Source of the DNA: Punctularia strigosozonata HHB-11173 SS5
Taxonomy: Eukaryota; Basidiomycota; Agaricomycetes; Corticiales; Punctulariaceae
Direction: 5' to 3'
Assembly (NCBI RefSeq): GCF_000264995.1
Contig: NW_006767441.1
Location: 139,020 to 203,019, forward strand
Length of the DNA: 64,000 bases
Shown here in pieces: positions 33,814 to 44,030 of this stretch. The notes under the pieces are model-generated. The model was not told where the DNA came from. It made no database searches and worked only from the letters and a program-made list of their open reading frames with translations. How positions within the stretch are numbered: the stretch's first letter is position 1; each line of letters opens with the position of its first letter. The translations under genes and the position numbers were made by a program.

Positions 33814-35945
33814 TCAGAACTTGAACTCCTTGTCCTTGGTCGATCTCCTTTGCTGTCGCTCCCTCTCCAATTTCTGTCGTTTTACGGTCTCTTGCGCAAC
33901 CAGATCCGAAAAGTCTTCCTTCGATCCCGGTACGCCCGCGTTCCCTCTCGAGTGTGCGTCGTACTTCCTGCGTAAATCTTCCTCTGACATACCCTCCAGT
34001 TCCGACGCATCGATCGAGACATCCACACCATTGGCTTTGCGCTGAAGCGGATGTCAGTGCTGGTCTCGCATGACGTGTATGACAGCATACCTTTTTGCCC
34101 CGCTCATCTCCGAGAACCGGAATATTTGCGTTGGCTGCGCCCGAGACGCCACTGACGTCGTAACCGCGTTCGCTGCCCATCAAACCACGAACCGACGTCT
34201 GCTTCTCCGGCACAACCTGATAAAGTGACCGAGGGCCGTCGTTGCTCTCTGATTGTGCTCTGCCAGCATTTTTGCGGAGTTCGAGGAAGTCAGGAGTCTC
34301 GAGGCCACCAGCGACAGTTGAGACAACGCTCGCCATGCCCGACGGCGTTTCTAGTCCTGATGGTGTTTGCAGACCATCCGCAGGCGCTGGTGTCGACTCT
34401 TCCTCCTCCTCCTCTTCCTCGCTTTCCTCTTCCTCCTCTTCCTCCTCTACAAGTATACGGTGAGATCAAGACTCAACTATCGGATGCCTATATGCACTCA
34501 CCCTCTTCGGGTTCCAACTCGCCCCACGGTTCTTTGTCCACCGGCTCGCCCATCTAGAGAGACTAAATCAGCCAACTCATATACGTTTCATGTAAGCTGC
34601 CTTTACGTACGCCGTCGTTGTTAGTCTTCGGCAACACACCGAAGACGTCGCCGTACAACGGACGATTGTATTCGTCCAGGGGTGGCTTTCCCCATCCACC
34701 TGGGTGGAAACCCCATTGTGCTCTATATGCGAAACGTCAGTGTTTAATTAGGTCACTAGATCCACGCGATGACGCACCCTTCAGGGATCGGTGCGTTCAA
34801 ACCCGGTATACGAAGTGTAGGATAACTTGGCGGAGGCCCAAACCGTTGCATGCTGATGAGCCACGGCGGTGGAGCGAGCGGAGGGATCGACAGAGCTTCA
34901 ACAAGCTCTGGCGAAAGCTCACCAGGTCTCTTCTCCTTGAGCGATGTCTCGAACTCCTTGCCTTCGTAGTACCTGCTCTGCGCTTCAGCAGCCATCCTCC
35001 ACAGACATGTTTGAACTACTCACATCTCTCCGAAGGTCGTCACGGGAGGTTTCGTTTGGAATTTGAAGAATGCGTCGTGAAGTTTTTGGTAGTCGATGTC
35101 GACCTTGCCCATCTTTGGCTGCACTCGTTCCCGCGTCTTTTGCTTCAAGGACATGTTCGCCTCCTTCTCCTTCACCGCATCTCGCATTGTCGCGATACCG
35201 GTGTCAGCGATGTACGACGGCAACTGAAACGGCGGCTTTTCGATACCGCGTTTGCCTTGAAGGTAGTCCCGCTTGGCACTCCAGTGTTGAGGTATGGGTA
35301 CAGTATTTCTGTAGCTCTTCAAATGCAGGAGTAACCGAGGGTCTGCGGCGGACACATCAGTCCATTCGACGACCTCAGGCTTCTTCACGAGTTGCTTCAG
35401 TTCCGCGACCGTAAGACGATTCATCTTCCGTTGCTTCTTCTTTGACAAAGGCTTCTTCTCGCCCTCCGTGTCCGAGTTGTCCTCGTCGGACGCCATATCG
35501 TCATCGGAATAGATGACTTCTCCTTTGGTATCTATCCTTTCCTTCGAGTCCTAGCATAAGATGCCGACGTAAGCCATGCGGATTCAAATTTACAACAGAT
35601 TACGTACTGCGGCCATATCCTGAGGTAGCTGAAAGCGAGCAAAGACGTCGGAAAATGCTTCAAGGGAAGGGTCCTTGACATCCAACTGCTCAGACACGTA
35701 CTCCACGTTCTCCGCCGACTCTTCCTTTGCGGGCGGGGTCGTCTGCTCCGTATTTGATTGACCATTGGGCTCCTTCATGCATATCAATTAAATGTATAAT
35801 CATGAATTGCAGTATGCTGACGCACCGGTGTTTCTGACGTCGCCTTCTTCTGCTTAGCTTTGAGTCGACGCAGTTGATTCTTGGTTTTCGCTTTGAAAGT
35901 TCCGTTCCCTGCCGCCGTCGGCGCCAAAGCAGTTATAGTGGCCAT
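33814..35945 (-). CDS. U2 snRNP splicing factor SF3B subunit 2 (SAP145/Cus1)
   Basis: SF3B2 helps anchor U2 snRNP at the branch site. ATG 35943-35945 begins MATITALAPTAAGNGTFKAK. Later exons give DLKDPSLEAF-like and FARFQLPQDMAAV, then the DUF382 region: RKMNRLTVAELKQLVKKPEV, EWTDVSAADPRLLLHLKSYR, VPIPQHWSAKRDYLQGKRGI and EKPPFQLPSYIADTGIATMR. The PSP-type segment follows (RRPGELSPELVEAL-like, then PPPWLISMQRFGPPPSYPTL and IPGLNAPIPEG). An acidic Glu-rich run lies near 34390-34445. The end reads ASELEGMSEEDLRRKYDAHS and KDKEFKF, stopping at 33814-33816. Family and completeness are clear; exon borders were read by eye. Confidence 0.9.
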
Positions 35946-36254
35946 GTTGTGCGCCGAGGTCGTCTGGCGAAGAACGCCGAAGAGCAGAGTGGCGGTAAGA
36001 AGCGAAGTAGAGTACAACAAGGGTCACATGTAAATGACTGATCGAGGCTCAAAGTAAGCTATATTAGGATTTATTCACTCTGTATTACTGGGGTTAAGTT
36101 ATCAGGAATACTAACCTCCCTCAGTGTCTCACGACCTTCCAAGTTCCAACCTGCTTTCCCCGTCGTCGTCGTTGACCGGTGCGTTCCGTGCACCCTTTCC
36201 TCTCAACATTTTTACACGTTCCTAACAACCCCTTTGGACACCAGAACGATCAAC
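35946..36254. promoter_or_regulatory. SF3B2/ATP18 divergent promoter
   Basis: About 310 bp separate the start codons of two oppositely transcribed housekeeping genes. No specific element is recognisable by eye. Confidence 0.4.
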
Positions 36255-36641
36255 ATGGCCTTCCTCGGACTCCGCAAGTGGCCTACTCCCGCACGTTTTC
36301 CTCGCGACTTCACCCGAAGCAGGACCTGATTTACGCTCTGCTGAACATACAGGTTGTGAAGCCATTGTGGCCATTCGTGGCCGCCTCGGGCATTACATTC
36401 TACTTCGTCGCCAAGATGCAGGAAGCGGGCGTTAAGTGTACGTTCTGTTCTTCTTAGCAATATCCAACCTGATATTGTAACCCGCCCTTGGACATTCGCC
36501 TTTCGCATGTTTACTCGTTACGCTCATTCTTCGCCCTGGTTTCTCTCCGATGCTGACATTACCTTCATTACAGCCGAGCAATACGCCAACGATCCCAAGA
36601 ATCCTTACGCTGCCCAGAACGCGAAGGCTGCGCACCACTAG
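36255..36641 (+). CDS. ATP18: Mitochondrial ATP synthase subunit j (Atp18)
   Basis: This small membrane subunit of the F1Fo ATP synthase supports dimerisation and proton-channel stability in the inner membrane. Three exons (36255-36290, 36353-36437, 36574-36641) give 62 residues: MAFLGLRKWPTP, then VVKPLWPFVAASGITFYFVA with the single membrane helix, then SEQYANDPKNPYAAQNAKAA. The pattern of a PTP motif, W/F helix and NDP(K/R)NP tail is the family hallmark. The first intron keeps the frame only if it begins GCACGT at 36291, which would be an uncommon GC-AG intron. A GT donor at 36295 would break the conserved join. The small size explains why it is easily missed. Confidence 0.85.
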
Positions 36642-37116
36642 TGACGGTTCATCTGTTTACGGCATAGAGGCTTGGAATGAAAATGGCGCCGACTTGATCC
36701 CTGAGTGCTCTGCCCGCCGGTATCGGGAATTGCTACGCTCCTGCATGTACAGTTGCGCCACTACCGCTACCTCGCCAAGATCCTTCTGAGGCTGACCGTC
36801 GAAGATATTCCACTGTGATCTGATTCTAATGCCTGCCGATATCCCCATTGAGTAGACCGTATTAGGTATCTGGCTTTACTTATTGTCACCTGGTTGATCT
36901 TACAGTTGCACGTTATGGTTGTTTGTGAGCCAATGCCAGTGGGGGTGAATCAGAGCAGTGTCAGAGAGCTAAGCATCTGCACAACACACGGAATCGTTAA
37001 ACATGCAGTTTATCTCAGCAACGGTCGCGCAGCTGGTCTCAGTGCGAAGACGCGCTGAGACAACGCCAAAGAAGGTACGAATGAACTATGAACGATTGTC
37101 GAGGCAGCATGCGATT
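36642..37116. other. Convergent intergenic region
   Basis: About 475 bp between the stops of ATP18 and the exonuclease gene. No conserved frame or repeat was seen. Confidence 0.4.
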
Positions 37117-39378
37117 TCATCCGCTTGGTGATTTGACGCATAGGAACAACAGACCGCGTCTCGCCCTCTCGACTTCGGCCTCCAGCTCCCGCCCGTCGGC
37201 AGCGGTCCACTTTTTCTCCTCCACAAGATCGTCCACAGCGACACCCGCCCGCAGCGCTTCCTCGAACGCTCCTCGGCGTGAATTCAGCGCTGCCATTTTC
37301 CGGGGATCGTCATGTCCAGTGAAGATGACCAACGCCGTGCGTGGTGGCAACGCCTCGTACAACGTCTTCAAACGTGTGTTCAATGCAGAGAGTACATCTG
37401 GCAGGTTCGGAAGAGACTGCGCAGAGGCAGGAGTTTCGCTAGGTTCTCCTGGTTGAACTTCAACGAGGGTCTCGCCTGTGACCTTCGGTGTGATCCCTAT
37501 TCATTCAACATCAGATTATGGAGAAAGGGACGAGGGGAGGTGCACGTGCATCCAAGGGCATCCGCAAGAGCGGTGAACCTGCCAAACACGAATGCATGGC
37601 TAGGGACGGTGCTCAGAAGACCTTGGAGCACGTCCTCATCACCCGCACAGGGAATCACAGTGGTCGCCTTCGATCCATGCATCACCGCGGGGTTGCCGTG
37701 ATCGACGACCGCACTGCGGATGGAGGACCCGCCTCCTCTGGCCGGTGCCCGAGATATTCGCTCGAAAATCGACTCGAAGTCTGTGCGGAACTCGCCATAT
37801 CCTGGTCCTATGGGAGGATCATGATCACTAATGAGCTGTGTTAGGTGAACTGATTATGGCGTACCGTTATCCACTTTCTTTCTGAGAAGCTCCATGCAGG
37901 CTCTGGCATCCTCTTCTGGATCGTGGCCCCCCTCGCCCCTATCCTGTATGACACGTCCACACCACTTTTTCGTGAGCCATGCTAGACCAGGCTTCATAGG
38001 CCGACCTCGTGGGTGATGATATATCAACGCAGTGTCAATACACAGAGGATGCGCAATCTTAAGAGCCTTCAGATCGGACTCGAGCGAATGGCCTAGAAGA
38101 ATTGGCGTTGGCGAAACTGAGAGCAGAGAGAGCACATGAGTTTGGACTTCGTCGAAGGTGGCGGTAGCAGTTGAGAGAGCAGCAGGCGTTATCCCTGACC
38201 ATCTAAGAGGAACAGTGTTAATTGGTTACAGAAGAAGGCTGAGCCCACGCACCTAGTAAGATAGTCGACGACAGGCTTTTCGGGTTTGACCAGTTGATCA
38301 TATTCCACCTTGTTGGTGGCATAGTTGATGATGCAAACCCGTGCGAGCTGCTTGCCATCGTCTGTCAGGCACTGATGTGGCATTAGCTACGATCAATTCA
38401 ATGGAAGAAGTAGCTCACCATTTCGCAGTCTATGCCATATATCACGCCTGTCGTGGACGTTTCCGCGGGTTGCGGGGTCTCAACCCACCCATCCGGTTTC
38501 TCGAATACGTCCGCGATATATGATGGCACAGGATAGTCGTTCTCAACCATCTGTTCTCTTGTCAAGAGATAGGCCGTGGGGTCTTTCCGTTGCTCCCGTT
38601 CCGCTATAGAGGTTGTGAGTCAAGCTATATATAGGGGGAAGAACGAGCGCACCGGCGATGCGCACCTGCATTCTGCGCTTCTTCTCCTCGCCACTGACGG
38701 GTCCTTGGAAGAACTCCGCTAGCACTGAGTGCATACGCATCCTGTCACCAGGCGCCCGGGTCGGGCACGCGTGGCTGAACGTGGATGCAACCCATGGAAT
38801 GGCTGACTGCGCAGAGGGAGATGGTATTGCGAGTGGTAGGTTGGGGTTGGCTGTCGCTGACGTTGGGAGTGGAGGGAGAGCGAGGAGGTCGGGAGTAAGG
38901 CCAGGTACAAGCAGGGTCACGACGTGTGAAATGGAGTGTGGATTCTGAATGTTTGTTGAGTGTATCAGTTTCATTCCAGTTTCATTCCACAGAGGGTGAT
39001 GTGCTTACTTCAACGCGCAGCCATGATGGAGGTGGGGCATCTGCGACCATATGCAAGACCAAGTCGCGGATATCCTACTGGCGGCGATTATCACCAGTGG
39101 TCCCGGACAGAAGGTACTTCACGAACTGATATCCCTATTGCTTCCTTTCTCCGCGTCATCTCTCCAGTTGAATACAACAGCCTGGGAGGCGTAGTCTGTG
39201 TCATAAAATGCTCAGAAAGTGCCGTCCGTGTCAGAAATGCTCGTACCGTAAGCTTCGTCTCAGTCTTCTTTGCCTTCTTTGCTTTTCGCCTCTCAACCTT
39301 GGTCCACTCGTCGTTTCCGCTTCCGTTCATGTCTGAAGTCCCGATGGATGAGATTTTGCGTTTCTTCGGGTCTGCCAT
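37117..39378 (-). CDS. REX1-type RNA exonuclease (DEDDh family)
   Basis: Rex1-family 3'-5' exonucleases trim 5S rRNA, tRNA and other small RNAs in the nucleus. ATG 39376-39378 begins MADPKKRKISSIGTSDMNGS, followed by a Lys-rich run (RRKAKKAKKTETK) that suits nuclear import. The exonuclease domain reads VIYGIDCEM|CLTDDGKQLARVCIINY, with the D and E metal ligands and a splice at the bar; then EYDQLVKPEKPVVDYLTR, the second D in LLGHSLESDLKALKIAH, and HDPEEDARACMELLRKK with the H and last D. A C-terminal extension of about 280 residues has a second, non-catalytic-looking segment (TALVIFTGHDDPRKMAALN) and stops at 37117-37119. The promoter is invaded by a TIR element that begins 58 bp upstream of the start codon. 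Confidence 0.88.
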
Positions 39379-39424
39379 TGTCCAGATCGAAGTGGTGAAT
39401 GTGATAGAGTGCGCTCAGCAGTAC

Positions 39425-39435
39425 CGCCTAAATGA
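39425..39435. repeat. Left target-site duplication of the TIR element
   Basis: The 11-mer CGCCTAAATGA occurs here and at 39789-39799 in direct orientation, immediately outside the two terminal inverted repeats. Confidence 0.88.
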
Positions 39436-39788
39436 CTTGACGCTAATCACCCAACGGGGTTTGTCGTCGCATTTGAAGCTCCGTCCCTGTTCAGCCAATG
39501 AAGCCTCTTCATTTTCAAGCTCCACTTGAATGACTTCACCGCAGAGACTGCCGAGTCAGACCTCAAATCTGCTCTCTTCGGCTTCCCTTCTGTGTTTTTC
39601 TGCAACAATGAACCCCATAAGCACCTAAACTAGCCTTACTAACCTAACTAACCCCTAAGCTAACCTCCTAACCTCCTAAGACTAACTCTTCAGCTAACCC
39701 GCTGCGCGGGAGGGTCCAAGACGCGCAAGAGGTGTGGCGGGTCGGAGTTCCAAATGCGACGACAACCCGCTGGGTGATTAGCGTCAAG
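39436..39788. mobile_element. Non-autonomous TIR element (MITE, Mutator-like by TSD length)
   Basis: A 353-bp insertion has near-perfect terminal inverted repeats of about 50 bp. The left end, CTTGACGCTAATCACCCA, is matched by the reverse complement of the right end, and matching continues through TTGTCGTCGCATTTG with a few mismatches and small gaps. It is flanked by an exact 11-bp direct repeat, CGCCTAAATGA, at 39425-39435 and 39789-39799, the expected target-site duplication. It has no coding capacity. The interior (about 39600-39710) is rich in CTAAC units. TSDs of 8-11 bp with long TIRs are typical of Mutator-like elements; that class assignment is an inference. Confidence 0.88.
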
Positions 39789-39799
39789 CGCCTAAATGA
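39789..39799. repeat. Right target-site duplication of the TIR element
   Basis: This is the second copy of the 11-mer CGCCTAAATGA, directly abutting the right terminal inverted repeat that ends at 39788. Confidence 0.88.
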
Positions 39800-40099
39800 G
39801 ACCTAGGGTCGGGTCTTGATCGCATAATTCAAGCTTTCACTATCCATTATCTACTGAGCGCGTGTGCGCAGATAATGTGGCTGCCAATGCAATACATGGT
39901 TTTACTGCGATTAAGCTATGGCCCGTACCCCCGCAAGCAATGATGTGATGGTTCGCAACGTGCCCCATGATACACCGGTGGTCGTACTTGAAGATAGGGT
40001 TGGTCACCATCCACTTAACGTCGTAGAGATAGCATGTGCGAGGATGCTGGGCGACAATCAACGTCAGAGTCAACCGCGAAGTTGCACTAAAGGTGATTC

Positions 40100-41510
40100 T
40101 CACTTGTGCACAGTGAAGAGAGGGTGCAGAGTGTTCAACCAGCTGATGCACATCGTCAGGGCTTATGATGTCACGGGCGAGGTCTATGCAAGACAACGCA
40201 CAAGTAGCTTGACACGGGTGCGCAGGGGGGCGTCACGGTTGTCGGCTCAGGTGTGCCGTTTTGGTAGGCGTCGCAATAGCCAGTGATGTTCACAAAACCA
40301 AAGGTCTTCGCGTTATCCAACAGTGTGTTGAAGATGGGCTGCGTGTCAAACACGGTGATCTGATCGAGGTCCTTGTGTTTTGCCTGAAAAGCCTTGACAG
40401 ACGTGGCGAGCTGAGAGTTGTAGTCCTTGATCACCGAGCTGATCTTGTTAGTGGCACTCTTGCCTTGCTCGATGAGGAGCGGTGCACGATTCGTAGGTGG
40501 AACTGTGAGGAACAGGAAAGACCGGGCGCCGGCCTCATAAAGCTCCTCTACCTGCGAAGAGAAGCGATGAGTGCCAACCAACCTCTCCGGTAAACGAAAC
40601 GGCTTACCTGGCCGAAAAGGCGATTCATGAGGACCTTGTTGAAAGCAGTTGTGGAGATGTTGGTCTTTGATAGCGTTAGCCGAGAAAGACCGTCGTCAGG
40701 AAGGGTAACTTGCCCAAGCATAGGAATTTCCCTGTTGTCTCCGTTGATATCACGGATATAGTACGTGTGACGCAGCACTGACCACGTCGTTGATCCCAAT
40801 CCAAAATGCGAACAGACTGTTCGAGCTTGACCACTCAGCTCCAGCTGGCTTGTCGGCAAGGTTCTCGTGGAACTGTTCGACCTGGTCCACGATTGACCTG
40901 GATCAGGTATGCATCAGGTTGGGAAAGCGCGAAAGAATGACAAACTGCCGACAAGACAGTAGGCAGATAGGGTTGCACCAGCGCCGAGTCGATGGTAGCC
41001 CCTCCGTAGGCCAGATCGAACACCTAGTACATGCCACTTTCGATGTCATCACAATCCACCCTAGACGATGACACGAACCTTCGTGTTCGTTACGTTATAT
41101 GTACCCGCTATATTGGGATCAACAACGACGTATAGTGCCAGAGTCAAACTTCATTACTCAAGAACTGTACCCAGTTCGGGCCGTTTGATGACGTCTGGGT
41201 GTCAAAAATGAGCATGATTTCGAGCAGCTGGTGTCGATCCAGCTCACAAACCCTGGAACCGCGGAGTTCACACCCGCGGAAACGTTGTAGCTATGAACAC
41301 TAAGTTGTCGAAGATTTGCGAGAAGAGTAAATGTACCCATCGGTGGTGTAAGAATCCCCGAATACGAACATGTACTTCAGTGTGCTCGGTTATTTGAATG
41401 ATATAAGAAACGATACTGTTCAGGGAAGAGCGTACCTCTGTGTTGGACCAAGTTAGCTTCGCGATCGCGCTGGTAGCCAAGCCCAGAACGGGGATCCACG
41501 AGGAATACAT
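40100..41510 (-). CDS. CE16-type GDSL/SGNH acetyl esterase, secreted
   Basis: Carbohydrate esterase family 16 enzymes remove acetyl groups from hemicellulose fragments and act outside the cell. ATG 41508-41510 begins MYSSWIPVLGLATSAIAKLT, a signal-peptide-like start. After a short intron comes block I, YMFVFGDSYTTDG, then YNVSAGVNSAVPGF and TSSNGPNWVQFL. Further exons give VFDLAYGGATIDSALVQPYL, LFAFWIGINDVG (block III Asn), VEELYEAGARSFLFLTVPPT and ITVFDTQPIFNTLLDNAK. The catalytic His lies in YFWLNTLHPLFTVH, reached by an intron near 40150-40185. The 3' end is uncertain: an in-frame TGA sits at 40100-40102, but a GTGAGA donor there could lead to a last exon as far as about 39840. Confidence 0.82.
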
Positions 41511-41991
41511 CTCCGACGCAGGTTTGCCGCAGTTAGAAACGGCGGTGACTAGGCGTTTTGGGGAGACGATGCCTCCTTGCTTTTATGCATGGGCCTATGC
41601 AACGAGATCGCCCGATGCCTATGAGCGGGACTTCGAACGTATCATGCTTCGTGGCGCCGAGAATCATCCGAGACGGGACGTTGAACGCGAGAGACGGCAT
41701 GATCCCGGTCAGCAGACCAGACATGCGGGCGATCGACAACCACATTGCGCAAATACAGACTACAGAATGTGTCAAGTAGCCAAGAATGAAGCATTGTGAG
41801 AAGGTAAAGCTGGTGCTATAATCATACATAGATGTAGCGTGACGCGCAAGGTGCATGCAGGAGCCAGATACCAAGGAGGTTCAGAGTCAAACAGCGACGC
41901 GACGCGCCAGGCACTTGTTTGGATTGGCCAAACAATACGACGTAATCCCGCGTTCGCGCGGCAGAGGCTTACCACCGTTGCATCGCTGGCC
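41511..41991. promoter_or_regulatory. CE16/AP-2 mu divergent intergenic region
   Basis: About 480 bp separate the two divergent start codons. A minus-strand frame at 41533-41874 has no conserved features and I regard it as chance. No repeat is evident. Confidence 0.4.
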
Positions 41992-43798
41992 ATGATTTCG
42001 GTAAGCGGGCGAGTCACCAACAAGTCCGTGTTGGCTGAATATTGCTCGAGGATGTCTAGGCGTTCTTCATCTTCAATCAGAAGGGCGAGGTGTGTCCCTT
42101 CACCGACGTCATCAGCACCGGCGGATTCATGGCCGGGTACATAGGTGCTGATATCGCGATTATACCGCACGGACATCAAGTACGGGGCACTCTCAAGTAG
42201 TCCAAGTGGAAGCTGACGGACTCCTTAGACGCTCTAACGCCGATGTGTTTCGTATACAAGTTATATCCAACCCGGACGTCCGGTCGCCGATCATCACTTT
42301 GGGATCAACAAGTTTCTTCCATGTTCGCGTTAATAACTTGTACATCGTAGCCGTCACGAAGTAAGCCTCTGGTGCTCAAGGAAAATTCACTGGCGCTGAG
42401 CTGACTGCAACTAGGAACAATGCGAATGCCGCGCTTGTCTTTGAATACTGTTACCGCTTCATCAACATCGCGAAATCGTACTTCGGCAAGATTGACGAGG
42501 AGTCTGTCAAGAACAACTTCGTTTTGATCTACGAGCTGATCGACGGTCTGCCCTCCTCTCTACTAGATGTTCAACTGCTCATTTTCGCCTTAGAGATCAT
42601 CGACTTCGGTTACCCGCAAAACAGCGAAATCGACACATTGAAAACGTACATTACCACCGAAAGCGTTGTCTCAGCTGTTGCTCCTGTATGCTGCGGCTCA
42701 TCATTCACACTATGCGCCATGATGATTAAACAACGTACAGGAAGAGTCGTCGAAGATTACGTCGCAAGCGACAGGGGCGACCAGTTGGCGGCGCGCGGAT
42801 GTCAAGTATAAGAAGAACGAGGCATTTGTGGATGTTGTCGAGACTGTCAACCTGGCCATGAGCGCAAAGGGTACTTCGTTCGCATCTCACGATGATAGGT
42901 TCTCATGGGTTGCGCAGGAAGCATTCTTCGTGCGGATGTCGATGGTCATATAGTCATGAGGGCGTACCTTTCCGGAACGCCAGAATGTAAGTTTGGCCTC
43001 AACGATCGACTGGTCATCGACAAGAGCTCCGGCGGCGGCGATCCCAACGCTGTCGAGCTGGACGACTGCCAGTTCCATCAGTGCGTTCGGCTGAACGAGT
43101 TCGACTCTAGTCGAACCATCAGCTTCATACCTCCTGACGGGGAGTTCGAGCTGATGAAGTAAATGCATGCCCTCCAAATGTCGTGCGTGGCTGATCTGTT
43201 GTCGTCCTCCATAGGTACCGTTCCACATCGAACGTCAAGCTCCCTCTGAAGGTGACACCAACAATTACCGAGATCGGCACCACGCAGGTGTCGTATATCG
43301 TGACAATTAAAGCCAACTTCAACAACAAACTCTCGGCTACCAACGTTGTTCTCAAGATACCCACACCTCTCAATACTACGACTGTTGACTGCAAAGTCGC
43401 CCAAGGCAAGGCGAAGTATCAGCCTGCCGAAAATTACATCGTCTGGAAGTGAGCTCGAAAGGATTCGCTCAATTCGGAACACTCATATTGTGTTAGAATT
43501 CCACGAATTCAAGGCGGAGCCGAGTTCACCTTCAACGGAACTGCAGACCTGACATCTACGACGACACGGCAGGTCTGGGCACGACCGCCGATAGATGTCG
43601 ACTTTCAAGTTCTCATGTTCACGGCATCCGGTCTCATCGTGCGATTCCTGAAAGTGTTCGAAAAGAGCAACTTTAACTACAACAGTATCAAATGGGTCCG
43701 TTACCTGACCAAGGCCAGTGGTTCTTACCAGATTAGGGTCAGTGTGAATATCCTATCTTCATGGGGTCAACACGCTGAGATCGCCTCCCCAGTTCTGA
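41992..43798 (+). CDS. AP-2 clathrin adaptor mu subunit
   Basis: AP-2 mu recognises YxxPhi sorting signals on cargo during clathrin endocytosis. The gene opens with a 9-nt coding exon, ATGATTTCG (41992-42000), then exons 42060-42089 and 42145-42179, together giving [25 protein letters not shown]. The longin-like domain continues [20 protein letters not shown] and [14 protein letters not shown]. The linker carries an atypical stretch, then the mu-homology domain: [69 protein letters not shown] and [17 protein letters not shown]. The last intron (43738-43792) leaves a 6-nt final exon, TTCTGA (43793-43798), so the protein ends QIRF as expected for the family. Confidence 0.9.
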
Positions 43799-44030
43799 TA
43801 TGGTTCACGTTAACAGTCGAGGGTAGTCACTGTACAAACATGCATCACTGGAACCCCTGTCGTCGCGTAGTTTTATTCCCTTTTGTTACGGAGACTCCAA
43901 GATGCGCTGGTAGCTACAGAGACTGAGAGTAGCGGACCCACTGTCAACCAAAAAATCCCGCGCATACTGCGAAATCTGCTTTTAGCCTCTTACCACCCCG
44001 GACTTCGCTGTCGTTGTAACATACTGTCGC

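Noticed and set aside
39600-39710. CTAACC-rich stretch as a possible interstitial telomere repeat
   Set aside because: The units are irregular (CTAAC, CTAAG, CCTAA) and lie inside the TIR element, so they are more simply its interior.
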